Assembly (NCBI GenBank): GCA_963700045.1
Contig: CAVOWK010000024.1
Location: 71,496-135,495, forward strand
Length of the DNA: 64,000 bases
Source of the DNA: RPQJ01 sp963700045
GTDB taxonomy: Bacteria > Pseudomonadota > Gammaproteobacteria > Steroidobacterales > Steroidobacteraceae
Direction of reading: 5' to 3'
The notes beneath the pieces were generated by a model. That model made no database searches. It was given only the letters and a program-made list of their open reading frames with translations, and was not told the origin of the DNA. Position numbers and translations under genes: made by a program. Positions 46,797-56,477 of the stretch are shown in pieces. Position 1 is the first letter of the stretch. Each line of letters begins with the position of its first letter.

Positions 46797-47996
46797 CGCA
46801 GCACCTGGTCATGTGGAAGCCCGCACAGGTCAGCAAGATCTCAGACCCCACGGTCCGGATCCTTATACTCACACCTCGCCTTGACACGATTGGCGGGGTC
46901 GAGAACTACTACAACGCACTCCAACTGCACCGTGACGATGCACGTATCGACTATTTTTTCGTCACCGGGCCTGGCGAGGAAACGCTCCTTCAGTTCGGCA
47001 CGCGGTTACTTAAACTACATTCGCTTCTGGAATGCGCTAGATGACCGCACGTACCGAATGGTAATTATCAATCCGACGCTCGACGCTCGCTCGTTCTACA
47101 GGGACGCGGTTTTCTGTTGGCTCGCTCATGCACGGGGCCGACAAGTTCTCGTGTTCTTTCGGGGTTGGGACACAATCTTTGAAGGCAAGATTCGCGACCG
47201 ATTCCTGTTAAGGCAGTTATTTTCCCGCACACTTGCCCGGTCCCGACAGTTCGTCGTACTCGGTCGAGTATTCGTCGATAAGCTCAAGGCGCTCGGCTGC
47301 AGCACTGACAGCCGGTTCTGGATCGAGACTACGGTTGCCGATTCGACCCATTTCGCGAACTTCTCGATCGCCGGGCGATCGCGCGCCGTCGACCGACTTC
47401 GTCTGCTTTTCCTCGCGCGTGTTACACGTCCGAAAGGGCCGTGGCAGGCGCTGCAGGCCCTGCAGATCGCGCAGCGGCGCCGACCAGACTTAGCCCTTGA
47501 GCTTGTCATTGCTGGCCCTGGACCAGAGTTGCCTAAGCTACGCGCGCACATTGAATCGTGCGGCATCCACAACGTGATTCTTGCGGGACCGGTCCGCGAT
47601 ACCGCCAAGGCATCACTTCTGGCGTCCTCTCACGTTCTGCTGCATCCAACGGCGTCGGATGAAGGGCTGCCGAATGTAATCCTCGAAGCAATGCTGTACG
47701 GCCTCCCGGTGCTTACAACAGCCATCGGCGCCATACCCGAGGTCATCGTTCACATGAAGAATGGTTTCGTAGCCGAGTCTCCCGATCCGGAGATTTTCGC
47801 CGATTGGATCATTGAACTGGCGACGAACACGAACCTGCGTTACAGCATGGCATTGGCAAACCACGACGAGGCCATGCGGTCCTACACGGATCAAGCAGTC
47901 CGCGCTCGATTCAAGCAGATCATCAATTCGTGCATTGCCGAGGACGGAAGTGAATCTCTGCCAGCCTCGGCCGAGGAGCCGGACGCCACACAATGA
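46793..47996 (+). CDS. GT4 glycosyltransferase (one frameshift)
   Basis: The N-terminal part (from TTG 46793 or ATG 46811) reads VRILILTPRLDTIGGVENYY. One shift near 47005 leads to YLNYIRFWNALDDRTYRMVI and the rest of a GT-B protein. The C-domain has LLFLARVTRPKGPWQALQAL, VIAGPGPELPKL and the donor-site motif ASDEGLPNVILEAMLYGLPV (E-x7-E). It is about 400 residues when joined and retains LPVLTTAIGAIPEVI. The likely role is adding one sugar to the lipid-linked repeat unit. Its 3' end overlaps the next GT4 gene by four bases. Confidence 0.85.
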
Positions 47997-49108
47997 AACT
48001 ATGCGTTCTCATGCCAGCCCACTGGACGGGCCGCCTGGGTGGCGCCGAAATTCAAGCGCGCTACTTGATGCAGCATCTTAAAAAGGTTTCGAACCATGAA
48101 CTCGCGGTGATCTGCCGCCATTCCTCCGTTGACGCGGACGAAGGGATACCAATTCGGCGAATTCAAACAGTGTGGCCGATCGCCAGATATACCTACCTGA
48201 TCGACTACCCTTCCGTACAGAGGCTATTGCGGCAGCTCGATCCAGACGTGATCTACACGCGCGTCGGATCGCCGCTCGTAGGGTTTGCCGCGCGTTACTG
48301 CCATCAATTCGGTAAACGCCTAGTGCACCACATAGCCCGTGTCGACGACGTGCTGCCCCGAACCCAGATTCCCACGAAGAACGCGCTTCAGGCGGTCGAG
48401 CGGCGCATTTACGAATACGGACTTGTGCACGCCGACGCCATCATCGCGCAGGCAAGCTACCAGGCTGAACTCCTTGAGCGGCATTTCCGTCGGAGTAACA
48501 TTGAGGTAATAGCGAACTATCACCCTACCCCGCAATTTGCCCCGGCCAAAGATAGCGCTTTCAAGACGGTATTGTGGGTGGCGAATATCAAGGAAGCCAA
48601 GCGACCCGGGCTCTTCATCGAGCTTGCCGAGCGCAGCATTCTTCTGCATGACACGCGGTTCGTGATGGTGGGCGCACTCTCAGACGAGCGCTATGAACCC
48701 CTCCTGGCGAGAGCCCGGGAGCTGCCGAATTTCCACTACGCCGGCGCGGCCCCACTTGAGGACGTCAACAGGCTTCTCGAATCCGCCCATCTCTTCGTCA
48801 ATACAAGCGCGGCCATGGGTGAAGGATTCCCGAATACGTTCATCCAATCCTGGCTGCGTGGTGTGCCAGTCGTAAGCCTCGAATGTAATCCCGACGGACT
48901 ACTGGACAGCGGTGATCTGGGTTCATGCGCTCAGGGAGATTCCCAGCGCTTGGCCCGCGACGTCCAGACGCTTCTCTCGGATACAACGCGCCTCACAAGA
49001 ATGGCCGACAACTGCCGGCGACATGCACTGACGACGTATGCATCCGATAACCTTGAGCGCGTACAGCGCGTGCTCGAGTCGCGCCCTGCCACGCCACGCG
49101 GAACCTAA
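47993..49108 (+). CDS. GT4 glycosyltransferase
   Basis: A 371-residue GT-B enzyme that is intact. N-terminal MPAHWTGRLGGAEIQARYLM holds the acceptor-side GG motif. VLWVANIKEAKRPGLFIELA opens the donor domain, and MGEGFPNTFIQSWLRGVPVV is the retaining GT4 signature. Translationally coupled to the preceding GT4 (ATGA at 47993) and one base before the next sulfotransferase start. Confidence 0.9.
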   Translation: MKLCVLMPAHWTGRLGGAEIQARYLMQHLKKVSNHELAVICRHSSVDADEGIPIRRIQTVWPIARYTYLIDYPSVQRLLRQLDPDVIYTRVGSPLVGFAARYCHQFGKRLVHHIARVDDVLPRTQIPTKNALQAVERRIYEYGLVHADAIIAQASYQAELLERHFRRSNIEVIANYHPTPQFAPAKDSAFKTVLWVANIKEAKRPGLFIELAERSILLHDTRFVMVGALSDERYEPLLARARELPNFHYAGAAPLEDVNRLLESAHLFVNTSAAMGEGFPNTFIQSWLRGVPVVSLECNPDGLLDSGDLGSCAQGDSQRLARDVQTLLSDTTRLTRMADNCRRHALTTYASDNLERVQRVLESRPATPRGT

Positions 49109-49109
49109 C

Positions 49110-50099
49110 ATGTCAGGCAAAGGACCGGTGTTTGTTGTGGGTATGAACGGATCGGGGACGACTATGCTCCTCGACCATCTGGACAGTCACCCAGAACTCT
49201 ACGGCTTCCCGCTGGAGACCAAGATTCTCCCAGACTACCTCGGCGGCACGCGCGCCGAGACGAGCCTTCAGAACGATGATGCCTTCCGGGCACTGTTCGA
49301 CGAAATGGCGAAGTCGTACACATTTCTCGTGGAAAACGACGGACGCCCCGTACCCCTACCGCCATCTTGGCAAAAACTGCCGCGTACGCCCGCAGGCATC
49401 TTCGACTACATTATGACGTATTTTGCTGGCCACGAAGCCAAGTCACGATGGTGCGAGAAGTCGCCACTTCATGTCCAGTATATTTCGCTCCTATCGACCT
49501 CCTTCCCCGATGCCAAATTCATTCACGTCATCCGGGACGGGAGGGATTGTGCAGCGTCGTTCCACCGTCGCTGGAGCTACACGCCGCGATCAACGATTTA
49601 TCGCTGGAAACGCTCTGTCATAGACGGCAGGGCTCAAGGAAACGCTTTGCCTCAAGGCCGCTACCTCGAGGTCTTTTACGAACGACTGACTTTCGACCCC
49701 CAGCAGCAATTGCAGGAAGTGTGTCGCTTCCTCGAAATAGACTTCACAGAGTCGATGCTTCAGGCGAAGCGCGACACAAAGCGTGTTCAGGGGCTCGCCG
49801 AACTCGAAATCGTCTCCAATAGCGGGAAATTTCGTTCCTACTTTTCCGCTCGGGACCTCGACGGTCTCGAGAAGATCGCAGGATCGACGCTCGCGTCACT
49901 TGGCTACCCGACCGATCGACAAACCGCGTCGTACGATCCCCCGATTGTACTGCGGCACTTGTGGCGTCTTTCGGATCGCACACGGTTTGCTGCGGAATTG
50001 ACTGTAAACAAGATGCGATCACCGGAACCATTCCCATGGCGACTGATGGCGGCTCGCTTCCGTCGAGCATTTCGGCAATTCTTTCTGGAACGATTCTGA
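49110..50099 (+). CDS. sulfotransferase family protein (2)
   Basis: A 329-residue protein. The PAPS 5' loop is FVVGMNGSGTTMLLDHLDSH; KSRWCEKSPLHVQYI is the central motif, and FIHVIRDGRDCAASFHRRW is the 3'-phosphate site. This is the Sulfotransfer_3-like group that includes carbohydrate sulfotransferases. The start is ATG 49110, one base after the GT4 stop, so it is co-transcribed with two glycosyltransferases. Confidence 0.88.
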   Translation: MSGKGPVFVVGMNGSGTTMLLDHLDSHPELYGFPLETKILPDYLGGTRAETSLQNDDAFRALFDEMAKSYTFLVENDGRPVPLPPSWQKLPRTPAGIFDYIMTYFAGHEAKSRWCEKSPLHVQYISLLSTSFPDAKFIHVIRDGRDCAASFHRRWSYTPRSTIYRWKRSVIDGRAQGNALPQGRYLEVFYERLTFDPQQQLQEVCRFLEIDFTESMLQAKRDTKRVQGLAELEIVSNSGKFRSYFSARDLDGLEKIAGSTLASLGYPTDRQTASYDPPIVLRHLWRLSDRTRFAAELTVNKMRSPEPFPWRLMAARFRRAFRQFFLERF

Positions 50100-50211
50100 C
50101 AATAACTCCCGTCAGCACTGATCCAGGGCTAGTCGACAACACGGCATAGACCGCTCAAGTCGCTGTCAGGCGTAACCAATACTTTTTTGCACAACCGCGC
50201 GAGCAATACCC

Positions 50212-51111
50212 ATGTATCCAAGTTTCCTTGGGATCGGTGCTCAGAAGGCAGGCACGTCCTGGCTACATTCGATGCTGTCATTACATGATGAATTATGGTT
50301 GCCGCATCTTAAAGAACTGCATTACTTCGATCGAAAGTTTCCGATCAAAGAATCCGGCCTGCGCTCAACCATTCGTCCTGATCGCGCAGCGCTGACTAAG
50401 CATGTATCCAAGCGCTTTCGGCACCTGAACTCAGCAAAACTAATAGAGCGTCTGAGCATTCGCCGGTGGGCCGATCTGTTATGGGAATCACGTTACCTGC
50501 TGGGCAATTGGACCGACGAATGGTATGCGTCACTTTTCGAACCAGCACACGGACGCGTCGCTGGTGAGATAACTCCCGCGTATTCCTGTCTCTCGGAGCC
50601 TGCAATCGCGCACATCCACTCCCTCATGCCTGACGCGCGTCTGATATTTTTGATGCGGGATCCGATCGAGCGGGCGTGGTCGCATGCCAGGATGGATCTC
50701 GTACGCTCGACGGGACGCGAAATGAACTTGGTAACAGAGGCCAACTTCATCGAGCATATCGATAGTCCCGGCTCACGGCTCCGAGGGAACTACATCGGAA
50801 CCGTATCGCGATGGAGCCGATACTATCCCTCCACGCAGCTCTTCGTCGGCTATTACGACGAAATCACCGCATGCCCAGCGGATCTCCTTCTGCGAATATT
50901 CCGATTCCTCGGAGTTACAGCAGCTGACCACAACATCCCTCGATCAGCTCTTCGCCGGCGCATCAATGAGGGCGTGCAGGCGCCCATTCCTCGCGCCATC
51001 CATCGACATCTTGCCCGGACATACGTTGATGACCTGCGGTCTCTAGCTCAGCAGTACCCCGGATATCCGCAGGCCTGGCTTTCCAATTGCGAACAAGCAT
51101 TGAACGATTGA
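50212..51111 (+). CDS. heparan-sulfate-type sulfotransferase (3)
   Basis: A 299-residue protein with the textbook P-loop FLGIGAQKAGTSWLHSMLS at the N-terminus. WLPHLKELHYFD follows, then EITPAYSCLSE and RLIFLMRDPIERAWSHARMD as the 3'-phosphate site. KAGTSWL and the KE-x-HYF motif are typical of the Sulfotransfer_1/heparan N- and O-sulfotransferase-like group acting on glycans. It ends 26 bases from the convergent asparagine-synthase gene. Confidence 0.9.
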   Translation: MYPSFLGIGAQKAGTSWLHSMLSLHDELWLPHLKELHYFDRKFPIKESGLRSTIRPDRAALTKHVSKRFRHLNSAKLIERLSIRRWADLLWESRYLLGNWTDEWYASLFEPAHGRVAGEITPAYSCLSEPAIAHIHSLMPDARLIFLMRDPIERAWSHARMDLVRSTGREMNLVTEANFIEHIDSPGSRLRGNYIGTVSRWSRYYPSTQLFVGYYDEITACPADLLLRIFRFLGVTAADHNIPRSALRRRINEGVQAPIPRAIHRHLARTYVDDLRSLAQQYPGYPQAWLSNCEQALND

Positions 51112-51137
51112 CCGAGTCATGCTCTTCAATGTCGGTA

Positions 51138-53009
51138 TTAGCGGGATGGCAATATCTGGCGCGCCCAAATTTCCAGCGTGAGCAGCGCCCATAGTAACTT
51201 TTCGTGATTCACGCGGCCATCGACGTGCTCCAACAATATCCGTTGAAGTACCCCCGAGTGCAGGAATGCGGCGCACCGAGACTCACGACCGGTGAGCATG
51301 TCAATCAGATAGTCACGCATGCCAAGACGGAACCATTCGTTAACCGGCACCCGGAACCCGACCTTTGGCCGCTCAAGAATATGAGCGGGAAGCAGACGCT
51401 TCATGGCCTCGCGGAGAATCCACTTTGTCTGAAGGCCTCGGACCCGGTAGTTATCTGGAAGAGTAGAGACAAAGGCAGCAAGTACATGATCCATGAAAGG
51501 CATTCGAGCCTCGAGCGACGCCGCCATCGTCATCCTGTCGCCTCGCTCAAGAAGATTGTCCGGTAGCCAACTCGTCTGATCGAAATACAGAATACGGCGA
51601 AGTGCTGTGTTCCCCCGGTCTCGGCTGAATTGCGGTGCATCGGATTGTGCCAAGCCCACCGGGAGCTTGAGCAATTCAGTCCGCTCGCGGTTGCTCAGCG
51701 AACCAAACCAGCGGGGCATTCGTTCCTGAAACGACTCAATTCCAAGAGTTGAAAGTGCGGTCTTTGTCCGATGGAACCCATACGGAAGCACACCTACCAG
51801 CGGCTCCAGCAGTCCATGGCGGAACACACCTGGAATGCGCTGATAGGCCGCCGCCATGCGCTCGAATACATGCTTTGGATAGCCCCCGAGAATCTCGTCC
51901 GATCCCTCTCCAGTGAGCACCATCTTCACCGATCTCCTCGCCTCCACGGACAGGAGGTAGATCGGAATGTCAGACGGCTCTGCGACCGGCGCGTCCCGAT
52001 AGGCGACAAGCGTCGGTAGATGCTGCATGAGGTCCTCTTGCGAAACCGTCAACTCGTGATGATCGGTCGCGAACTGTTTGGCGATCGTTCGCGCGTAGGA
52101 CAACTCGCTGTATTCAGATTCGCTGAATCCAACGGAAAATGTCTTCACTGGCTGACCCGCATGCTTGGACATCAGGCCCACGACAGCCGACGAGTCAATG
52201 CCTCCCGAAAGGAATGCGCCAAAAGGTACATCTGCGATCATGCGAATACGGACCGACTCGTCGAGGATCTCGAGAAAGCGTGTCACAGGATCGTCCGGAA
52301 GTTTCGCCGGGGCAACCGGCTGGCCATCAGGAGGCAGGTAATACTGCCTCTGTGACAGTCGGCCTTTTTCCCAGACCGCCACGCTGCCGGGCATCAGCTT
52401 TCTCACGCCCCGCAACAGAGTGTGGGGCCCCGGCACGTAGCGATACGCGAAATATTCCGCGACGGCATCGGTATCGAGGTCCCGCTGGACACCCGGGCAG
52501 GAAAGAATTGCCTTCATTTCCGACGCAAACCAGAGAGTCCCGTTGCTTTCGCAAACAAACAGCGGCTTCTTTCCAAAGCGATCACGCGCCAGAAACAACC
52601 GTTCGCGACCAGCATCCCAGATCGCAAACGCGAACATGCCACGGAATCTCTCCACGCAGTCCACGCCCCACTGCTCATATGCATGAACAATGGTTTCCGT
52701 ATCGCTATTGGTAGCAAACCGGTGGCCGTAGGCGTCAAGTTCCCTGCGCAATTCCTGATAATTGTAAACCTCGCCATTAAAGACGATTTGGATAGTGCCA
52801 TCCTCATTACCAAGCGGCTGATGTCCCGTGGCCAAATCGATGATCGATAGGCGTCGATGGGCCAATCCAACCGTCCACTCGCCCGCGTTTGCGGTGAAAT
52901 AGCCCGAGTCGTCAGGTCCACGGTGCCTGATCGCATCTGCCATGCTCTTCAGCAACGGCAATGACTCGGCCTGACTCGCTCGCCGAACAAAGCCCGCAAT
53001 TCCGCACAT
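51138..53009 (-). CDS. asnB: asparagine synthase (glutamine-hydrolysing) type amidotransferase
   Basis: A 623-residue protein. Cys2 of MCGIAGFVRRA is the glutaminase nucleophile; RHRGPDDSGYF, GEVYNYQELR and NSDTETIVHAYEQWG complete the class II domain. The synthase domain has the pyrophosphate loop FGAFLSGGIDSSAVVGLMS and LTGEGSDEILGGYP. In polysaccharide loci such proteins often amidate a sugar acid instead of aspartate. With an AlgD-type uronate enzyme nearby, a uronamide product is plausible. It lies 23 bases after a sulfotransferase gene on the same strand. Confidence 0.9.
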   Translation of the reverse strand: MCGIAGFVRRASQAESLPLLKSMADAIRHRGPDDSGYFTANAGEWTVGLAHRRLSIIDLATGHQPLGNEDGTIQIVFNGEVYNYQELRRELDAYGHRFATNSDTETIVHAYEQWGVDCVERFRGMFAFAIWDAGRERLFLARDRFGKKPLFVCESNGTLWFASEMKAILSCPGVQRDLDTDAVAEYFAYRYVPGPHTLLRGVRKLMPGSVAVWEKGRLSQRQYYLPPDGQPVAPAKLPDDPVTRFLEILDESVRIRMIADVPFGAFLSGGIDSSAVVGLMSKHAGQPVKTFSVGFSESEYSELSYARTIAKQFATDHHELTVSQEDLMQHLPTLVAYRDAPVAEPSDIPIYLLSVEARRSVKMVLTGEGSDEILGGYPKHVFERMAAAYQRIPGVFRHGLLEPLVGVLPYGFHRTKTALSTLGIESFQERMPRWFGSLSNRERTELLKLPVGLAQSDAPQFSRDRGNTALRRILYFDQTSWLPDNLLERGDRMTMAASLEARMPFMDHVLAAFVSTLPDNYRVRGLQTKWILREAMKRLLPAHILERPKVGFRVPVNEWFRLGMRDYLIDMLTGRESRCAAFLHSGVLQRILLEHVDGRVNHEKLLWALLTLEIWARQILPSR

Positions 53010-53032
53010 TGGCTACGCCTCGGACATGCTGA

Positions 53033-54067
53033 TTACTCGTCGATGCCCGAGTGCCTGTAGGCGCGCCACGTTTCACCGAGCGCAGGCAGAAGGCCGCCTT
53101 CTGTGCGCAACCGAAATCGGAACAGACTGGCAGCGTCCGCCGCACGAAAAATCAATTCCTGGCCGGCGCCCAAGTCCTCGTCGCCAGCTATACACGCCGG
53201 CTCGTAACCAATTTCAACCATGAGCGCGCCAGCAATGCGTTCAAGCTCAAGCAGCTCGGCCGGACTCATGCGTGTCATCCACTTTTGGGAGTTATCCGAC
53301 TTCACGGACTGCATTCCGCGTGCATCGCCCAATTCCTCCGACGACTCCCTAATGGTCATCATGGCTGGCACGAACGGGATACCGAGGTACTCGCAAATTC
53401 GAGAAAGCACCAAATCCGGTGCTGCGAGGAGTTCCTCGTAGCGAACGGTTACCTCAGCAATCGATCGCGCGTTTACGTCCTTAATGTACTTTCGAATATG
53501 CGTCTTCCAGCGTTGAACCGCGCGCGCCATATTCTTATTCCAGGCGTTCCTCATCGACAGTGCGTAGTCCCGGGGGTCCCGTACGATGTGGATGAAGCGC
53601 GCGCCTGGGAACAACTCGCTGAGAATCGGAATCTGAGTCAGGTACTCTGGTGTCTTGTCTCCAACGACGGAGCACCCTGTCATCGTGCGGTAAGTCAGGA
53701 ATAGTGCATCAAGGAAGTCAGCATAGGTCCCGCCTTTCATCCCGTTGCGCCAGTGCTCCTCGGACAGGATGATGCCGCGGGCTGCAAGCCGCCTGCCGAA
53801 AGTAGTGGCAGCGACTTCGCAGAACAGCTCCTGGAATACAAGCCTGTTGTTCAGGTCCGTTCGGGCTCCGTATCGTTTCTGGAAATACGGAATAAAGTGA
53901 CTTTCGTTTGGAAAAATCGCCACATCCCGATGGCCGTTCAATAGGTCACGCAGCAGCTTCGTTCCCGATCTTGGCATTCCGACCACGAACACGAGTCTGA
54001 GGTCCGACGATCTACTATCGCCAGCACAGGTCGTCGCACCTTCACCTAGGCTCAAAGATGTAATCAT
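53033..54067 (-). CDS. sulfotransferase family protein (4)
   Basis: A 344-residue protein. The P-loop is LVFVVGMPRSGTKLLRDLLN (about 24-43), the central motif VVGDKTPEYLTQIPILSELF, and the 3'-phosphate site FIHIVRDPRDYALSMRNAW. It belongs to the Sulfotransfer_3-like group. About 20 codons precede the conserved core, so a later start is possible. The 292 bases upstream (54068-54359) hold no gene I can support. Confidence 0.88.
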   Translation of the reverse strand: MITSLSLGEGATTCAGDSRSSDLRLVFVVGMPRSGTKLLRDLLNGHRDVAIFPNESHFIPYFQKRYGARTDLNNRLVFQELFCEVAATTFGRRLAARGIILSEEHWRNGMKGGTYADFLDALFLTYRTMTGCSVVGDKTPEYLTQIPILSELFPGARFIHIVRDPRDYALSMRNAWNKNMARAVQRWKTHIRKYIKDVNARSIAEVTVRYEELLAAPDLVLSRICEYLGIPFVPAMMTIRESSEELGDARGMQSVKSDNSQKWMTRMSPAELLELERIAGALMVEIGYEPACIAGDEDLGAGQELIFRAADAASLFRFRLRTEGGLLPALGETWRAYRHSGIDE

Positions 54068-54359
54068 GGCGGCTCTCGAGTCCGCAGCGTCGATGACTCA
54101 CTCGCGCTGACTTCGGGTAACACGAGCGCAGCTTACTGCGTGTTCACAGTGGCACTCATTGAGAGCACCACGGTGGGCGGGCGATATGCGAATTTCCTGT
54201 TGTCAGGACCCTAAATTTCAACAATTGCACGTCTCAATCCAACCTATCAATCGCAGACCGCGCAAGCCGCCCTTACAGTGTAGATGTTGCACTGTTATGG
54301 ATGCAGGCCGTCTTCCCGAAGGTGCTTGATGTGCCCGACGCCTGAAGCAGGATTGCTTG

Positions 54360-55289
54360 TCAGGTGACCGCCTTCAACACAGGGGCCATCGGACGACGAT
54401 CAGAGTCCCCGCCCGGCGCCACTGCTTCGTAGCTTCCTTCATTCGCACGTGAAACTCGAAACTCGTCATAGAAGTATAGACGCTCCTTGACTGGGTCATC
54501 GAATCCACGATCCTTCCATGCCGAATTATAACAGCCAAACTTGATGTACGGGCCTCGCGAGTTATTCACGCAATTGGGGCCTTCGTGATTCACCACTTGG
54601 ACGCCATCCCGCCAGACCCTTGTCACACCTGTGCCGCCATCGATCAAGTTGCGCCAATCTGGACGATACTCAAACACCCAGTCCGTCCACCTCCCTTTCT
54701 GAATCTGCCCATGGAATCCGTCAAACGCAGTCTTCAAATCGGACTGTTGCTGTGCGCCATCGGGCGTTTGAACATATGTTTGCACCAGTCGCCATTGGTC
54801 TGAATTCGGATTGCAGCGCAACGCCAAGACCGGACTGAAGTCATTCTTGTCAGTCCAATCGTCCGGCCGATGGTGTAACTGCACTAGGACTTCCCAAGTG
54901 CTACTGACTGCCCACATAGCAGGTACGAAAACGGAGATTCCGAACCAATAAGTCTTTTGAAACTCAAATGAACTCCACTGCCCAGTCGCTTCTGCCTCAG
55001 TCCGATAAGACGTCTCTGATGTCAACCTGTTGACATAGACGCGAGCCGATCTCGACCCAGCTCGCCGCGTCTCCGTGGAAATCACTGGAGTGTTGCCGGC
55101 GCTTCGTAGCCTGAGATTTGTAGTGTCTCCGTAGGTCTCATAGTACTGAAAGCTGTCCACCTCCATATCCGCGGAGCAGAGCAAGGGGCTTGCAGATGCG
55201 TGCGCTACAGGCAGGATTGCGCGGCGGGCCCATGGCATCGCGGCCAGGCTCGCCGCTGTCAGCACGAAACGACGTCGATCGATGTTCAC
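54360..55289 (-). CDS. secreted heparin-lyase-I-like polysaccharide lyase
   Basis: A 309-residue protein with a twin-arginine-like leader (NIDRRRFVLTAASLAAMPWA). The jelly-roll fold shows STWEVLVQLHHRPDDW, GRWTDWVFEYRPDWRNLIDG and VWRDGVQVVNHEGPNCVNNS, typical of the heparin lyase I / PL13-PL20-like group. It should cleave a uronate-containing polysaccharide by beta-elimination outside the cytoplasm. Inside a synthesis locus, it likely trims, releases or clears the product. It is bordered by two sulfotransferase genes on the same strand. Confidence 0.82.
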   Translation of the reverse strand: MNIDRRRFVLTAASLAAMPWARRAILPVAHASASPLLCSADMEVDSFQYYETYGDTTNLRLRSAGNTPVISTETRRAGSRSARVYVNRLTSETSYRTEAEATGQWSSFEFQKTYWFGISVFVPAMWAVSSTWEVLVQLHHRPDDWTDKNDFSPVLALRCNPNSDQWRLVQTYVQTPDGAQQQSDLKTAFDGFHGQIQKGRWTDWVFEYRPDWRNLIDGGTGVTRVWRDGVQVVNHEGPNCVNNSRGPYIKFGCYNSAWKDRGFDDPVKERLYFYDEFRVSRANEGSYEAVAPGGDSDRRPMAPVLKAVT

Positions 55290-55514
55290 AGAAACTCTCC
55301 GGTCAACGTGATGTATCTCTGCAACATGCCGGCAATGGCTGGCACCTCAATTTCTGAGTCCATCCGTCGCCAGACGCATCAATGTCAGTAGTCCAGATAA
55401 CACAGTCTTCGATGTGCAACAAGCACACGTCCGTCCCCAGAACGCTTAGCTTCGACAAGTCGAGACTTGTGTCTCAATTCTTCGACAGACCGATGACTGA
55501 GTCGGCCCGCTGCG

Positions 55515-56477
55515 CTACCGCGCCGACTCAAACCGCTGTCTATAGCGCAGCCCAGTGAGCAGTCTACGTGTCGAATACGATAAGCATCGAAGCGCACTTT
55601 CGACTCTGTTTGCTCCGGACAGATTAACAGCCACATCACTATCGTTGCAGTGGTAGCCGAATACGCCAACACTTCTGCAGCTGAGTTTGACGGCTATATC
55701 ATTGAGCCGATCCCAGTTGATATCGATCGTCTCGCCCCCAGCGACCGCAGATGACTCCGAATCTCGATATATCGATCGGTGCTGAACCACGGGCGTCGCG
55801 CGCTCCCCCTCGAACTCTACTCGTTGTTTCTTGATAATCTGAAATCTCGGATGCTCCCCTTGAAACAAACTCACTTTTGCAGAGTTGTTACCGAAAAGCG
55901 TGTGATGACACTTCCCCCAAAATTCATGCTTACTCGGATACATCGGTATCCCTAGTCGATCGCACAAGTCTCCCAGCACGCTTGGGTTGTCTACCAATTG
56001 CTCGTACTGAACTCCTGCCCAGCTTGAAATGCGTGAAGTATAAAGACGGTGATAGTTAATAAAAGCTGACTCAAACGTTGCAAGTCTTCCACGCTTCGCA
56101 TATGACTTGGCGAGATTCTCAGGGGACTTCCATATCAGAGCATGGGAAACATCCAGGCCATGCGCCCGCGCCACTTTTTCCTGCTGCTTTATCCAGCATG
56201 TATTCTTGCTCGAGTCAACGATGAACGAGACATCCGGAAGAACCTCTGAGATCTTCGTGTAGAAGCCCCGCGGCCCTGCCTCGTAGATTTGCCGCCAGAC
56301 GGCGCATCCATAGCTGCCGCAACCACACCATGGATTAACATGATGCGGTCTTGTTGGATGGAAGAGATTGACGATTTCTCCACAGGAGAATCCTTGCGGA
56401 TCATTCGCCAACATCATGTCCAGCATCGTCGAGCCGCTGAACGAAGTGCCTCCGACAAAGACAACCTTCTTCAGCAT
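55515..56477 (-). CDS. sulfotransferase family protein (5)
   Basis: A 320-residue protein, more divergent than its neighbours. The P-loop is VVFVGGTSFSGSTMLDMMLA at the N-terminus; FIVDSSKNTCWIKQQEKVA and HALIWKSPENLAKSYAKRGR fit the central and 3'-phosphate regions, with Ser in WKSPENLAKS taking the usual position. A cysteine cluster (NPWCGCGSYGCAVW) could bind a metal. The start overlaps the preceding GT4 stop by one base (TAATG), so it is coupled. The 225 bases after it show no gene. Confidence 0.78.
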   Translation of the reverse strand: MLKKVVFVGGTSFSGSTMLDMMLANDPQGFSCGEIVNLFHPTRPHHVNPWCGCGSYGCAVWRQIYEAGPRGFYTKISEVLPDVSFIVDSSKNTCWIKQQEKVARAHGLDVSHALIWKSPENLAKSYAKRGRLATFESAFINYHRLYTSRISSWAGVQYEQLVDNPSVLGDLCDRLGIPMYPSKHEFWGKCHHTLFGNNSAKVSLFQGEHPRFQIIKKQRVEFEGERATPVVQHRSIYRDSESSAVAGGETIDINWDRLNDIAVKLSCRSVGVFGYHCNDSDVAVNLSGANRVESALRCLSYSTRRLLTGLRYRQRFESAR

